Assembly (NCBI RefSeq): GCF_000814675.1
Contig: NZ_JWIG01000021.1
Coordinates: forward strand, 216,433 to 280,432
Reading direction: 5' to 3'
Source: Pseudoalteromonas distincta
Lineage (GTDB): Bacteria > Pseudomonadota > Gammaproteobacteria > Enterobacterales > Alteromonadaceae
Length of the DNA: 64,000 nucleotides
Shown here: positions 41,585 to 52,125 of the stretch, piece by piece
How positions within the stretch are numbered: the stretch's first letter is position 1
Layout: each line of letters begins with the position of its first letter
Notes under the pieces: model-generated
Seen by the model: the letters and a program-made list of their open reading frames with translations, nothing else
Databases searched by the model: none
What the model was told of the DNA's origin: nothing
Translations under genes and position numbers: made by a program

Positions 41585-42754
41585 CTATTTAACCCATTCT
41601 TTAAGTGTGTTTAGATCGTCAAAACGTGTTTTTATATCGTCGCGTTTGGCACTGGCTCGCCTATCTCTTAATTTTTCGAGCGAATCAAGTAACACATTAA
41701 GCGGCGGACCACTTGCTGTTACCTTGCTCATATGCTGCTGTTGCATATTTTTTGAGGGTTGAACAATAAACTTTTCAACCAGTTGATTATGATGACCGAC
41801 TGCGGTGTCGCCATGTAATTTACACACTTGAATAAATAACGTTGCGTGGCTTTTAAACCAATCTGTATTTTTATATTGCTCTGCTTGTAAAAAGTCATCC
41901 ATAAAGCTTTGCATACGCATGGCTTCTCGCAGGATTTGTTGATCCTCCGGCATCATATATAAAAATTTATCCACCAGCATTTGCGAGTAACTAGGCTCAT
42001 TTGCACTACACAGCCCTAACAGCATATCAATCACGTTAATACCTGCAAAGTCACCAGCATTTGCCCCTCTGTAAACCTCTTTACCTACACGGTACGGTTT
42101 ATAATAAGGGCGAACGCAGTTAAAAAAGCGATCTGTATCGAGCTCAGAATAAAGTGCATTGTTTGACTCAATTACATCTATAAGCGCTTGTTTAGCTACT
42201 TTTAATAACTCACCACACAAGGGATGTGAAATACCTAACGGCAATATTTTTAATAAAGCATCACTTGCACGTTTATAGGCCAAAATGCCTTGAGTGTTAT
42301 AATCAAGAAACAGCTTTTCATCAGGTAAATTAGTAAATCGTTTATAAATACCGTTAAGTGCTTTGTTATGAGTAGTTAAGTGGGCGGTAGCAAAACGAGG
42401 GGTTACGCCAATGGATGCGCCTATATGCATAGCAAGCGCTGAGGCTTCTATTAGCGGTGAAGTGGTTTCTCTGCTTGGCTCAGTAATTTCATGGCGCCTG
42501 CACGCTGCCATAAATAATCCTACGTTACCGAGTAAGTCAAAAGCGCTATCAAAGCCTTGATCTGTGTTTCCCTCGGCTAATAAATTGCTAATTAATACGT
42601 TGCCTTCCTTTTCTAATTGTTGCTTTAAGGCCTCACCTATTCCTTCTACATTTGCTTTATCGGTTTGCTGCCAATAAAGCTGCTCTAATTCACTATTTAA
42701 AGTGACAAACTCTGTTCGTATCCAGTGATCGAAAATAGCGGTATGTGTGTTCAT
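41585..42754 (-). CDS. PrnB-like DUF1864 family protein (IDO superfamily)
   Basis: 389 residues of the DUF1864/PrnB group, a branch of the indoleamine/tryptophan 2,3-dioxygenase superfamily of haem proteins. The family segment RPYYKPYRVGKEVYRGANAG, then DFAG is clear (about 217-240). Possible haem histidines lie in the CKLHGDTAVGHH segment. PrnB itself rearranges 7-chlorotryptophan in pyrrolnitrin synthesis, but no other prn gene is here. With the kynureninase-like gene next to it, a tryptophan-degrading role is more likely. It is divergent from an Lrp-type regulator. Confidence 0.88.
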   Translation of the reverse strand: MNTHTAIFDHWIRTEFVTLNSELEQLYWQQTDKANVEGIGEALKQQLEKEGNVLISNLLAEGNTDQGFDSAFDLLGNVGLFMAACRRHEITEPSRETTSPLIEASALAMHIGASIGVTPRFATAHLTTHNKALNGIYKRFTNLPDEKLFLDYNTQGILAYKRASDALLKILPLGISHPLCGELLKVAKQALIDVIESNNALYSELDTDRFFNCVRPYYKPYRVGKEVYRGANAGDFAGINVIDMLLGLCSANEPSYSQMLVDKFLYMMPEDQQILREAMRMQSFMDDFLQAEQYKNTDWFKSHATLFIQVCKLHGDTAVGHHNQLVEKFIVQPSKNMQQQHMSKVTASGPPLNVLLDSLEKLRDRRASAKRDDIKTRFDDLNTLKEWVK

Positions 42755-42890
42755 TGCTGCGCTCTATTATTTTTATAGTTAAATGCTAACAGAGTTCAAT
42801 TAGAGTAAAGCGCCAAAAAAATTAGTAAAAACTGCAATACTTAGCAATAATCACTACAAATATAAAAATAATTAATAAAAGCCGACAACT

Positions 42891-43346
42891 ATGTTAGATA
42901 AAAAAGATCAGCAATTACTCATTGCACTGCAAAGCCAAGCTCGTATGTCGGTTTCAGATTTGGCCAGCAGTATTAACCTATCGGATACGCCTTGTTTAAG
43001 GCGTATAAAAAAGTTAGAGCAAGAAAACATTATTACCGGCTACCACGCCGCCATAAATCCCAAAGCACTTAATCTTAATGTATTGGTATATGCGTTTGTA
43101 CGATTAAGCCAAAACTCGGTCAGTGCTGCAGAGCAATTTGAGCAACATGTAGAAAAATTACCACATGTATTAGAGTGTTGTGTAATATCAGGAAGCTATG
43201 ATTATTTACTAAAAATCATTGCACATGATCTTGAGAGCTACGAAACGTTTGTGAAACATCAACTAGGTGGCTTAAGTTGTATTGCAAATATAGAGTCAAC
43301 AGTCGTGTTAAAGCAGTCATTTAGCAAAAAACAGTTACCATTATAA
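42891..43346 (+). CDS. Lrp/AsnC family regulator (KynR-like)
   Basis: 151 residues: an N-terminal helix-turn-helix (MSVSDLASSINLSDTPCLRRIKKL) and a C-terminal RAM amino-acid-binding domain (VLVYAFVRLSQ, HVLECCVISGSYDYLLKI). Lrp-type regulators often control adjacent amino-acid catabolic genes, and KynR does so for kyn genes. It is divergent from the IDO-like/kynureninase-like pair, 137 bp away, so it probably senses tryptophan or kynurenine and controls them. Confidence 0.92.
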   Translation: MLDKKDQQLLIALQSQARMSVSDLASSINLSDTPCLRRIKKLEQENIITGYHAAINPKALNLNVLVYAFVRLSQNSVSAAEQFEQHVEKLPHVLECCVISGSYDYLLKIIAHDLESYETFVKHQLGGLSCIANIESTVVLKQSFSKKQLPL

Positions 43347-43418
43347 AAATAACCAAAATAACTTACTGTTAGCTATACTGATATTTCAAAACGACAATAA
43401 TAATTGCTTGGACCTTAT

Positions 43419-46139
43419 GTGAAAAATTTTAACTCTAAAAATCATTCCATTATTTTTTACATCATATTTGCTTTAGCATATTTTTTAGTCGGCATAGCAC
43501 TCACTAAACTTGCTTTTAACTCGCAAATCATTCCAATTTGGTTACCTGCCGGCATAGCTCTAGTCGGTTGTTATATTTGGTGGTGGCGCTTTATCCCGCC
43601 TTTATTTGTAGCTGCAATTGCCTTTAACCTTAATATTTTTGACAGTTCAGCTCATGAACTAGTCTTGGTCGGTAACTCATTTAACGAGGCTATGTATATC
43701 GCCTTTGGTGTTGTTATACAGGCAATGGTCGGCGCAGCTCTTTTAAAGTATTGGCTTGGGCACCCGCTGCGCTTTAAAAAGCGCAAGAATATAATTTATT
43801 TTATCCTTGTTATAGCAATATTGGTCAGCTTAATTTCGGCTAACTTTGGCGTATTTGCCCTAAGCCAATTCAACTCGGTTTACAGTGTTGATAATCATTG
43901 GAAGAATGTTACTTACTGGTGGCTTGGTGATACATTAGGAGTATTAATTGCGACTCCGCTTTTACTTTCTTTATTACCACAAAAGTCTAATCAACATAAT
44001 ATATCGGCGTTTCCAACAATTGCAGTATGCTCTATTTTATTTTTATCAGTCGCGGTAACAACGCAGTTATACGATCAAGAAAATCGTATAAACACTATTA
44101 AAATTGCTGAACGTGAAGTCCACGTTATAGAAAACAGCCTTTATAGATATACAAATCGTAGTATTATTGCAGTGCAGAGCCTAGCAAGTCAGGTACAGTC
44201 ATCTCCCATGCTAAGCCAGCAAGATTTTTATTCTTATGCTAGCCAGTTACTAACTCAGCACGCATTTATTAACGCCTTATCGTGGAACGCAAAAATACCT
44301 CAAGATCAACGCGACGTCTTTGCCCAAGAAATATCAAACATTTATCATTTAGATATTGATGTAGTTGGCGAACCTCTTGAAAGTAGCGATCCCCTTGTGA
44401 TAGTAAAATACATAGCTCCTTTTAATGGTAATCAAAAAGCTATTGGCTTTAATGTATTTTCAAACCCTGATCGAAAAAACTCTCTGCTTAACCCCGCTAT
44501 AAAGTACATGCCAGTAGGAACTAAAATAATTCAGTTGGTGCAAACCAAACAACCTAAACCAGCCTATTTATTATTTGCCCCTGTGTACTCCCAGCATAGT
44601 GATGATAAAACAATTAAAGGCTATGCCACTGGTGTGTTTTTAGTGCGTAGTATTATTGAGCAGGCAATTTCTAAAGAACAGTCTGATATGTTTTCGATTG
44701 GTATATACGAAGATACAAACACTCCGCCGTTTTATAGTAATTACTCTCAAAATGTTCAGCAAGCGAAAGGCAGCCGCTTAATGTCGTTTGATGTGGACTT
44801 TGCAGGGCAAAAATGGATTGTAAAACTAGCCCTTAAAGAAAGCTTTTTAACACAACATAATAGTCAACTAACTTTATTATTACTCATACTTCAAGTTGCC
44901 GTATGTTCTTTAATTTTAATGGTTTTACTGCTGTTTAATCAGCAACAAATAGCGCTTACACGTCAAGTTGCAGAGCGTACACACTCACTCGCACAAGCAA
45001 AGAAGCAATCCGATTTAGCTAATCAGGCTAAAAGCCAATTTTTAGCGAATATGAGCCACGAAATACGCACACCATTAAACGCCGTTATTGGTTTTTCTTC
45101 ACTTGCTAGAGAAACAGACAATGCAAGTACACTCATTGGCTATTTAGATAAAATAAACTCAGCATCTAAAAGCTTATTAAACTTAATTAATGACATTCTT
45201 GATATATCAAAAATAGAATCCCAAAAGTTAGTTATTGAATCTATTGCATTCGACTTAGGTGCTTTAATAACACGCATAAACAATATGTTTGAGCAAAGCG
45301 CCGTTAACAAAGGTATTAAATGGCAAGTTAACTCAAAGCTACCTTTAGATACTTGGTTTATTGGTGATCCTATGCGAATTGAGCAGATATTACTTAATTT
45401 ATGTAGTAACGCGATTAAATTTACAAGTCAAGGCAGCGTTACTTTAAACATAGAAACAGAGTTTACTGCCGCCAATAAAGTACAGCTAGTTATAACCGTT
45501 AGTGATACCGGCATAGGTATAAAACCGAGCCAACATAAAAAATTATTTAACGCATTTACCCAAGCGGATAGTTCTACCTCAAGGCAGTTTGGTGGTACAG
45601 GCCTTGGCTTAACCATAGCGAAAGAGTTAAGCCAATTAATGGGGGCTGACATAACACTTAAAAGTGAAGTAAATAAAGGCTCTACTTTTACATTTTCAAT
45701 GCGATTAGAAACAACAGAACCTAAAAAAGAACATGTTATTACATTTGATAATACTAATATTACTTCGCTAGATATTTTGGTCGCAGAAGACAACCCGGTA
45801 AATCAAATGGTTATTAAAGCGATGCTTGGCTCGTTAGGAATTGTGCCGTATATAGTAGAAAATGGCGAACTGGCCGTTGATATAGTTAAAAAGCAGCACT
45901 TTGACTTAGTGCTTATGGATTGCCAAATGCCTGTAATGGATGGCTATAGGGCAACGGCACTGATCCGCCAGTTTAAAACTGAACAAGAGCTCCCGATTAT
46001 TGCTTTAACTGCCGACGTTATGCCAGAAGATAAAGCACATGCACAAGCAGTTGGATTTAACCAGCATCTTGCAAAACCGCTTGAACTCATTAAGCTAACC
46101 GAGTGTCTTGTCCAATATGCAGAAGTTAATGAACAATAG
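43419..46139 (+). CDS. MASE1 hybrid sensor histidine kinase/response regulator
   Basis: About 906 residues. The first ~210 residues are a MASE1-type multi-pass membrane sensor with repeated hydrophobic segments. A CHASE-like extracytoplasmic domain follows (~220-480), then a last membrane helix, a HisKA domain with the phospho-His in [10 protein letters not shown] (near 547), an HATPase domain ([23 protein letters not shown]) and a receiver with [15 protein letters not shown] (Asp near 833). The GTG at 43419 has TTGGA at good spacing; the TTG at 43404 is less likely. It overlaps the next gene by about 11 bases. Confidence 0.9.
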   Translation: MKNFNSKNHSIIFYIIFALAYFLVGIALTKLAFNSQIIPIWLPAGIALVGCYIWWWRFIPPLFVAAIAFNLNIFDSSAHELVLVGNSFNEAMYIAFGVVIQAMVGAALLKYWLGHPLRFKKRKNIIYFILVIAILVSLISANFGVFALSQFNSVYSVDNHWKNVTYWWLGDTLGVLIATPLLLSLLPQKSNQHNISAFPTIAVCSILFLSVAVTTQLYDQENRINTIKIAEREVHVIENSLYRYTNRSIIAVQSLASQVQSSPMLSQQDFYSYASQLLTQHAFINALSWNAKIPQDQRDVFAQEISNIYHLDIDVVGEPLESSDPLVIVKYIAPFNGNQKAIGFNVFSNPDRKNSLLNPAIKYMPVGTKIIQLVQTKQPKPAYLLFAPVYSQHSDDKTIKGYATGVFLVRSIIEQAISKEQSDMFSIGIYEDTNTPPFYSNYSQNVQQAKGSRLMSFDVDFAGQKWIVKLALKESFLTQHNSQLTLLLLILQVAVCSLILMVLLLFNQQQIALTRQVAERTHSLAQAKKQSDLANQAKSQFLANMSHEIRTPLNAVIGFSSLARETDNASTLIGYLDKINSASKSLLNLINDILDISKIESQKLVIESIAFDLGALITRINNMFEQSAVNKGIKWQVNSKLPLDTWFIGDPMRIEQILLNLCSNAIKFTSQGSVTLNIETEFTAANKVQLVITVSDTGIGIKPSQHKKLFNAFTQADSSTSRQFGGTGLGLTIAKELSQLMGADITLKSEVNKGSTFTFSMRLETTEPKKEHVITFDNTNITSLDILVAEDNPVNQMVIKAMLGSLGIVPYIVENGELAVDIVKKQHFDLVLMDCQMPVMDGYRATALIRQFKTEQELPIIALTADVMPEDKAHAQAVGFNQHLAKPLELIKLTECLVQYAEVNEQ

Positions 46140-47517
46140 TGGTTTAATTTTAAGAATAGTTTTAAGAGTCGCTTTTGGTTTTGTTTTAAGTGTTTTTTCG
46201 CATATTGCTGTCGCTCAAAACTGTATATCGCAGGCGAGCGACCTTAAATTTATAACAAAAAGTAAGCAACAAGGCTTATTACGCTTTGAAAAAGAGCACG
46301 ACCACCAGCACTTTAATTACCACGCCCTTTTACCATTTAACGATTACTTAGATTTTGCATATAAACATATAAATAAAACCAATCCACGTGCAGATATGCC
46401 ATGCCCTGTTATTACACAAACGTATCAGCAATTAGTAACACAAGGTACGCGAAAACCTGACCCTACTATTGCAGATATTATTGCCCCTTTTGAGCTTACG
46501 CATCCAAACAGCAATAAAGTTGCACTACTAATTCACGGGCTAACTGACTCACCCTTTACGTATCACGATTTAGCACAAGTGTATTATCAACAAGGCTATA
46601 CTGTGCGTACTATTTTATTACCAGGACATGGAAGCGCCGCAAGTGCATTACTCAATGTAGAGGTTAGCCAATGGCAACAGGCAATAAAATACGGTATTAA
46701 ACGCTCGGTGCAAGACTTTGATGAGGTGATACTCGCAGGTTACTCTACCGGTGCAGCGTTACTTATTGATTACGCAACCAAGCACACTGTTTCACCCAAA
46801 ATTAAAGCGCTTATGCTTTATTCGCCAGGCTCCGAGCCACATAATAAGTACGGCTGGATAGCAAAGTGGATTGATGCCATACCCTTTGTTAATTGGATAG
46901 ATAAAGACGCCGATGTAGACTTTGCTAAGTATGAATCATTTCCTTTAAATGCAGCTGCCGCGTCGTACTATGCTATGTCACTTGCAAGCGTAAGTAGCTT
47001 AAACAAACGCTCTGCACTTAAATTACCTATTTTTAGTGTACTTAGCGATATTGATACCACGATAGATACGCGTGCCACGCTAAAATTATTAAGTGCATTA
47101 CACAAAGATAATTCAGTAAAATATAAGCCGCTCGATACTTTAGTACTTTATGGAAGCACTGATATTTTACCGCCAGACTTTGCTAGTGACTACACAGTAA
47201 ATAACCCGCAATGCACATCGCCTCAGTGTAAAAAAATTCATGGTATGTCGCATATTGCTATTATTAACTCACCGCAAAATCCACATTATGGAATTAACGC
47301 AACCTATCGTAATTGTGGCAGCTTTATTAACGACGAGCCCCTGTATAAAACATGTAAAACAACAAAAAATCCACAACTAGGAGAGCGTACAAGCGCCAAC
47401 TTAAAACACTATCCGGCTTTACAACGCTTAACTTATAATCCTCATTTTACCGAGCTTAAAAAGCAAATTAGTACGTTTATTAAAAACGTAGAACAGCTTA
47501 GAACAACTACAAGGTAA
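46129..47517 (+). CDS. secreted alpha/beta hydrolase
   Basis: 463 residues from the ATG at 46129 (the frame extends to 46108 in the previous gene). The signal peptide [20 protein letters not shown], then [10 protein letters not shown], exports it. The catalytic core has [12 protein letters not shown] (oxyanion region), [15 protein letters not shown] (serine nucleophile near 209) and a late HGMSHIAI with the histidine. The family resembles carboxylesterases of the Alteromonadales. Substrate unknown. It starts inside the 3' end of the kinase gene and is followed six bases later by the FemAB-like gene, so these three may be co-transcribed. Confidence 0.87.
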   Translation: MNNSGLILRIVLRVAFGFVLSVFSHIAVAQNCISQASDLKFITKSKQQGLLRFEKEHDHQHFNYHALLPFNDYLDFAYKHINKTNPRADMPCPVITQTYQQLVTQGTRKPDPTIADIIAPFELTHPNSNKVALLIHGLTDSPFTYHDLAQVYYQQGYTVRTILLPGHGSAASALLNVEVSQWQQAIKYGIKRSVQDFDEVILAGYSTGAALLIDYATKHTVSPKIKALMLYSPGSEPHNKYGWIAKWIDAIPFVNWIDKDADVDFAKYESFPLNAAAASYYAMSLASVSSLNKRSALKLPIFSVLSDIDTTIDTRATLKLLSALHKDNSVKYKPLDTLVLYGSTDILPPDFASDYTVNNPQCTSPQCKKIHGMSHIAIINSPQNPHYGINATYRNCGSFINDEPLYKTCKTTKNPQLGERTSANLKHYPALQRLTYNPHFTELKKQISTFIKNVEQLRTTTR

Positions 47518-47523
47518 GTAGTC

Positions 47524-48663
47524 ATGGGAACGTTTTCGCACCAATGGTTTAGCAGTATTAATGAGATTGATCAGGCGCAGTGGCAACGTTTATTTGGTGA
47601 TGAACCATTTACTCAACATGCTTTTTTATATGCCCTTGAGCAAAGCCAATGCGTAACACAAAAAAGCGGTTGGCAGCCCCATCACCTCGCTATTTTTGAA
47701 GATGATACGCTCATTGCGCTTGCACCTGGGTATTTAAAAAGTCATTCATACGGCGAGTACGTATTTGACTGGGCATGGGCTGAGGCATACGAAAAACACG
47801 GTTTAGAATATTATCCCAAGTGGCTATCTGGCATTCCCTTTAGCCCTATTGAAGGCAAGCGTATTGCTATCGAGCACGCTAACCCAAATGCGGTGTATCA
47901 GTACATTACAGAGCAACTTAGCTTACACAGTGCTGAGCAAGGATGGTCGGGTTGGCATGTTAATTTTTGCGACCAAGCCCAAGCAACATTATTAACTGAG
48001 CAACATGCCATGCTAAGAGTGGGTGTGCAATTTCAGTGGTTTAATAAAGGTTTTGAAACCTTTGACGATTTTTTGCAAATACTTAACTCACGAAAACGTA
48101 AGTCACTTAAAAAAGAGCGAGCTAAAATAGCGCAACAAAATATTGATATTGAATGGCTGCAAGGAACGCAAATTACGCCCGAGATAATGCAATTGTTTTG
48201 TGAGTTTTATCAGCGTACCTACTTAAAGCGATCTGGCCATTTGGGCTATTTAAATATGGAGTTTTTTACGCTTTTACATGCATTAATGGCTAATAACCTC
48301 GTTATTATGCTGGCCAAAAAAGACGACAACGTGATTGCTGCAACACTTAGTTTAGTAGGTGAGAATACGCTTTATGGGCGCTACTGGGGAGCAAGTGAGG
48401 AAGTAGATTCGCTTCACTTTGAATTATGTTATTACCAAGGTATTGAGTTTGCAATAAAGCATAAACTCAACTGTTTTCATTCGGGTGCACAAGGTGAGCA
48501 CAAAATAGCACGCGGATTTGAACCCGTACTTACCTACTCTGCTCACCATATTGTTGATGGCGATTTCAGTAATGCAATAAGCGACTACTTAAAGCGTGAA
48601 CGCGGCCATATTGATATATATAAAGAGCAATGTAGCTCATTACTGCCGTTTAAAAACGAGTAA
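47524..48663 (+). CDS. FemAB-like / GNAT-fold acyltransferase
   Basis: 379 residues resembling the peptidogalycan-type FemAB family (PF04339-like), with a GNAT fold repeated. Features: HPNQWFSSINEID-type start with QWLRLFGDEPFTQHAFL, RKRKSLKKERAKI basic segment and FCEFYQRTYLKRSGH. These proteins are thought to transfer an acyl or aminoacyl group; the acceptor is unknown. The start lies six bases after the hydrolase stop. Its 3' end overlaps the convergent methyltransferase gene by 24 bases. Confidence 0.8.
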   Translation: MGTFSHQWFSSINEIDQAQWQRLFGDEPFTQHAFLYALEQSQCVTQKSGWQPHHLAIFEDDTLIALAPGYLKSHSYGEYVFDWAWAEAYEKHGLEYYPKWLSGIPFSPIEGKRIAIEHANPNAVYQYITEQLSLHSAEQGWSGWHVNFCDQAQATLLTEQHAMLRVGVQFQWFNKGFETFDDFLQILNSRKRKSLKKERAKIAQQNIDIEWLQGTQITPEIMQLFCEFYQRTYLKRSGHLGYLNMEFFTLLHALMANNLVIMLAKKDDNVIAATLSLVGENTLYGRYWGASEEVDSLHFELCYYQGIEFAIKHKLNCFHSGAQGEHKIARGFEPVLTYSAHHIVDGDFSNAISDYLKRERGHIDIYKEQCSSLLPFKNE

Positions 48664-49230
48664 CTGATTATTTGCAGGCATGGCAGTATCGCTAATAAGC
48701 GTAAGCCCTGCTTGCTTAGCTAGTTGTTCAACTGCTTCAAAATCTCTTATTCCACTTAACGGATCGCGCTCTGTTAAAAAGGCACTAAAGTCATCATTAC
48801 TTGGGCTGGTAAATTCACCTTGGTACTTAAATGGTCCGTAAATACACAACATACCGTCGCTATTTAAGTGACGCTTAACACCGTCAAAAAAACGTTCAAC
48901 TAATTGCCAACTTACAATATGAAATGTGTTTGCAGTATAAATAGCGTCAACCTTATCTACAGGCCATTCATTATTTAAATCAAGCTCAAGTGGTGCATGT
49001 AAATTAGTTAAATTAGCTTCGCGGTGCCATAAATTAATCCCTTCGTGGTTTATAGCGCGATCACTTGTATGCCATTGTAAATGTGGTAATTGCTCTGCAA
49101 AAAACACACTATGCTGGCCGGTTCCTGATCCGACTTCGAGTACTGTTTTAGTATTTTTTAATACGTCCTTTAATTGCTCTAAAATAGGGGTTTTATTGTT
49201 TTCACAGGCTTGTGAAAATGGCTTTGTCAT
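48640..49230 (-). CDS. DUF938 SAM-dependent methyltransferase-like protein
   Basis: 196 residues from ATG 49230, the family start (MTKPFSQACENNKTPILEQL). Methyltransferase motif I is VLEVGSGTGQHSVFFA (about 29-44), followed by DRAINHEGINLW and the AIYTANTFHIVSW segment typical of DUF938. The substrate is unknown. The upstream extension to 49263 has no support. Confidence 0.87.
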   Translation of the reverse strand: MTKPFSQACENNKTPILEQLKDVLKNTKTVLEVGSGTGQHSVFFAEQLPHLQWHTSDRAINHEGINLWHREANLTNLHAPLELDLNNEWPVDKVDAIYTANTFHIVSWQLVERFFDGVKRHLNSDGMLCIYGPFKYQGEFTSPSNDDFSAFLTERDPLSGIRDFEAVEQLAKQAGLTLISDTAMPANNQLLVFKRQ

Positions 49231-49431
49231 TACTGTGCACCAAAATTGTAGATTAATGCACAACAGTAAAGCAAATTTAGCTTATTTTGTCGTGATGAAA
49301 AAAAAGGTAATTTTTAAATACTATAACTATCATATGGTTGAGCTGGCTCATTATGGTTGGTACGTAATATGCTTTTATATTGTTAACCCACTAAAGGGTT
49401 TAACTTATATTAAATTTCAAAGGATAAAATT

Positions 49432-49617
49432 ATGCATATACCCCCTTATACCGCTGTAGACGCGGCCATTGCTATAACCGAAAAAACCACCGACGATCAT
49501 AGTTACGCCGTTGATATGAGAGCTACAGTAATCGATTTACTTTCGCACCCTAAACATAATCAACAGGCGATGAGCAAACATGAAACAGATCAGATATTTA
49601 TTCTTGGCTACAATTAA
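49432..49617 (+). CDS. small hypothetical protein
   Basis: 61 residues, soluble, not recognised: MHIPPYTAVDAAIAITEKTT with a short acidic middle and a C-terminal QAMSKHETDQIFILGYN. AAAGGATAAAATT before the ATG is a good ribosome binding site. It lies in a ~450-base space between the methyltransferase and the Fur-controlled genes. Confidence 0.6.
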   Translation: MHIPPYTAVDAAIAITEKTTDDHSYAVDMRATVIDLLSHPKHNQQAMSKHETDQIFILGYN

Positions 49618-49677
49618 TACTCAAATTAGTATCGCAAATAATTTTTATAATAACTGTTTACACTGAAACCGATTAAA

Positions 49678-49696
49678 TGTAATGATAACTATTATC
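49678..49696 (+). promoter_or_regulatory. Fur box upstream of fumC operon
   Basis: TGTAATGATAACTATTATC matches the Fur consensus GATAATGATAATCATTATC at 15 of 19 positions by my own count. It lies ~23 bp upstream of the 121-residue gene that precedes fumC, suggesting iron control. Confidence 0.75.
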
Positions 49697-49718
49697 GTTA
49701 ACTTGAGTCGGTTTTTTT

Positions 49719-50084
49719 ATGTCTTCAAATTATGCCCAGCATCGTTACCATCAAGAACTCTCTTGTCATTGCTTAAGACCTGGCATGCATGCACCCATGC
49801 TCGTTGCCGACTACATAGAAACCGCCCTTAACGTCGCCAAAAAATTTGAGCAACAACGTAATCCCTTGCTTCAAGAGTTTTATCTTAGGCGCACACACCA
49901 TGAAATTATGAACAAAATGTGCGACCCTCTTATACATAATGCTATTCGTAAACAATGTTTAGAGCAGCTATACAAACCATTATTAGCATTAAAACGGTTT
50001 TATAAGGTGCATAACAATACTGCACAATTTTTAATACTTGAGCGTGAAGCTCGTATTCTTAGTCACGAATTCAACCCTTTTTAA
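49719..50084 (+). CDS. small protein before fumC, FagA-like by position
   Basis: 121 residues, soluble, helical in its C-terminal two thirds (IETALNVAKKFEQQRNPLL, HNAIRKQCLEQLYKPLLALK). The N-terminal CHC and histidines (HRYHQELSCHCLRP) might bind metal. I do not recognise the family. In pseudomonads a Fur-controlled operon fagA-fumC-orfX-sodA carries a similarly placed small gene; the likeness here is in position and Fur box, not a sequence match I can confirm. Its ATG follows a T tract and lacks a good ribosome binding site (TGAG is 11 bases away). It ends 11 bases before fumC. Confidence 0.65.
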   Translation: MSSNYAQHRYHQELSCHCLRPGMHAPMLVADYIETALNVAKKFEQQRNPLLQEFYLRRTHHEIMNKMCDPLIHNAIRKQCLEQLYKPLLALKRFYKVHNNTAQFLILEREARILSHEFNPF

Positions 50085-50095
50085 GGAGCACACTT

Positions 50096-51472
50096 ATGAG
50101 CAACTTTAGAACAGAATCAGACAGCATGGGCGAGCTACAAGTACCTACTGATGCGCTCTATCAGGCGCAAACACAACGAGCAGTTAATAACTTTGCCATT
50201 AGTGGCTTATCTATGCCAAAGCAATTTATCACTGCACTGGCTTATATAAAACAAGCTGCTGCGCAAAGTAACTGCGAGCTTGGCCATTTAAGTAAAGACA
50301 AAGCAAATGCTATTGAGCAAGCTTGTCAAAGTATTATTGATGGCGAGCATGTTGAGCATTTCCCCGTTGATATTTTTCAAACAGGTTCGGGCACAAGCTC
50401 AAATATGAATGCCAACGAAGTTATTGCAACGCTTGCTAGCCGATTAGGCAGTGAAAGCATTCACCCTAATGATGATGTAAACATGGGGCAAAGCTCTAAC
50501 GATGTAGTCCCTACTGCTATCGCACTCAGTAGCGCAATAAATGTAGTGTATGAATTACTTCCTTCGCTTGAAAACTTATCTCAAAGCCTAGAAAAGAAAA
50601 AAGCTGAAGTAGGCCATATAGTTAAAACGGGCCGTACGCATTTAATGGATGCAATGCCTGTTACATTTGATCAAACACTAAGTGCATGGCAGTCACAAGT
50701 TAATCATGCCGCAGTAGGAATTAGACATAGCCTAGAGCGTGTATGCGAACTGGCACAAGGCGGTACAGCTGTTGGAACAGGAATAAATGCAGACCCTAAG
50801 TTTGCAGCCAAATTTGCAGAAAACCTGAGTGCCAATGTAGGCATTAGATTTACGCCTAGTAGTAACTTTTTTTATAACATCGGCTCACAAGACGCCATAG
50901 TAGCGCTTTCGGGGCAATTAAAAGTACTCGCTGTAGCACAAATGAAAATAGCGAACGACCTACGTTGGATGAACTCAGGGCCACTTGCGGGCTTAGGCGA
51001 AATAGAGCTAGAAGCACTTCAACCGGGCTCGTCTATTATGCCAGGTAAAGTAAACCCAGTAATACCAGAAGCCGCGGCCATGGTAAGCGCACAAGTAATC
51101 GGTAACGACGCGACCATTACAGTAGCAGGCCAAGCGGGTAATTTTGAGCTAAACGTTATGCTGCCAGTCATTGCTTATAATATTTTGCAAAGCATAGAAT
51201 TACTTGCCAATAGCGCACAAGCATTGGGCGATAAAGCCATTGCCAGCTTTAAAGTAAATCAGCCTAATATAGATAAAGCACTCGCTAAAAATCCAATTTT
51301 AGTGACTGCGCTCAATCCGGTGATCGGTTATGAAAAAGCAGCAAAAATAGCAAAGCAGGCTTATAAGGAAGCCCGCCCTATTATTGATGTAGCCGAACAA
51401 GAAACCGATTTACCACGCAGTGAACTCGAAAAGCTACTTAATCCCACCAAACTAACGCAGGGTGGACTTTAA
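50096..51472 (+). CDS. fumC: fumarate hydratase class II
   Basis: 458 residues, an oxygen-stable, iron-free class II fumarase of the citric acid cycle. The superfamily signature GSSIMPGKVNPVIPEA lies near residue 312, with QTGSGTSSNMNANEV and MGQSSNDVVPTAI upstream. A strong AAGGAGCAC ribosome binding site precedes the ATG. Co-transcription with the Fur-controlled small gene suggests it is made when iron is scarce and the iron-sulfur fumarases fail. Confidence 0.96.
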   Translation: MSNFRTESDSMGELQVPTDALYQAQTQRAVNNFAISGLSMPKQFITALAYIKQAAAQSNCELGHLSKDKANAIEQACQSIIDGEHVEHFPVDIFQTGSGTSSNMNANEVIATLASRLGSESIHPNDDVNMGQSSNDVVPTAIALSSAINVVYELLPSLENLSQSLEKKKAEVGHIVKTGRTHLMDAMPVTFDQTLSAWQSQVNHAAVGIRHSLERVCELAQGGTAVGTGINADPKFAAKFAENLSANVGIRFTPSSNFFYNIGSQDAIVALSGQLKVLAVAQMKIANDLRWMNSGPLAGLGEIELEALQPGSSIMPGKVNPVIPEAAAMVSAQVIGNDATITVAGQAGNFELNVMLPVIAYNILQSIELLANSAQALGDKAIASFKVNQPNIDKALAKNPILVTALNPVIGYEKAAKIAKQAYKEARPIIDVAEQETDLPRSELEKLLNPTKLTQGGL

Positions 51473-51548
51473 TAAACGATATTTTTCACGGCTTTAATTA
51501 CTTGATAATATAGTTTTTATTGCCGTAAAAAATGCACCGTGTATGATA

Positions 51549-51567
51549 GTGATGAATATTTCATCAC
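51549..51567. promoter_or_regulatory. 8-bp inverted repeat upstream of lipoprotein genes
   Basis: GTGATGAA-TAT-TTCATCAC. It overlaps or follows the start of a likely transcript from a -35/-10 pair TTGCCG..TATGAT (near 51521-51548). It may be an operator or an mRNA 5' hairpin for the lipoprotein gene at 51582. Confidence 0.5.
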
Positions 51568-51581
51568 TATCAAGGTTTTTT

Positions 51582-52115
51582 ATGCGTACCCCATTATTGG
51601 CCATACTTTTACCACTGTGTTTAACTGCATGCTTAGATAAAACGCCAACTGAAACGCAGCAAGTAACAATAACCTCAGAAACTGAAGCGCCAAAGCAAGA
51701 GCTGCAAAAGCTAAAAGAAAACACTCAATTACAAGAAAATACTAAAAAGAACGTAGTTGCTGAAAAAATACCAAAAGCTGATTTAAAAAACGTTTCAATA
51801 GACGATATAAAAACAGCTAAAGCCGAATTAAATACGCTAATTACAGATAAGCAATGTGATACCAGCACTCAATGCAGAATAAGTGCCGTAGGCAGTCGCG
51901 CGTGTGGCGGGCCAAGCAGCTTTATTGTGTACTCAACAAAATCAGCGTCTGAAAAACAAGTAGCAGCCCTTAGCGATAAAATTACTAAGCTTGAAAGTAG
52001 TTATAATTCACAAAAAGGGATGATGAGCATTTGTCAGCATTTAACAACGCCAAGCACGCAGTGTGTTGAAAATAAATGTGTTAAACTTGAAGGCTCAGCG
52101 GTAAGTGCATTTTAA
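51582..52115 (+). CDS. lipoprotein with ACGGPS domain, first of tandem pair
   Basis: 177 residues from ATG 51582 (AAGG upstream). Signal peptide MRTPLLAILLPLCLTAC with the lipobox LTAC. A lysine/glutamate-rich linker (about 25-75) leads to a C-terminal cysteine-rich domain with a CDTSTQC...GSRACGGPSSFIVYSTKSA pattern (given in parts). The last cysteines suggest several disulfides. The function is unknown. It is followed by a paralogue 11 bases downstream. Confidence 0.82.
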   Translation: MRTPLLAILLPLCLTACLDKTPTETQQVTITSETEAPKQELQKLKENTQLQENTKKNVVAEKIPKADLKNVSIDDIKTAKAELNTLITDKQCDTSTQCRISAVGSRACGGPSSFIVYSTKSASEKQVAALSDKITKLESSYNSQKGMMSICQHLTTPSTQCVENKCVKLEGSAVSAF

Positions 52116-52125
52116 GGATAACGTT

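Noticed and set aside
41585..42754. Pyrrolnitrin biosynthesis locus
   Set aside because: Only a PrnB-like gene is present; no prnA, prnC or prnD. The kynureninase-like neighbour and Lrp regulator fit catabolism better.
49196..49459. 87-residue reading frame on the plus strand
   Set aside because: It overlaps the methyltransferase start and the next small gene in another frame, with no ribosome binding site or family.
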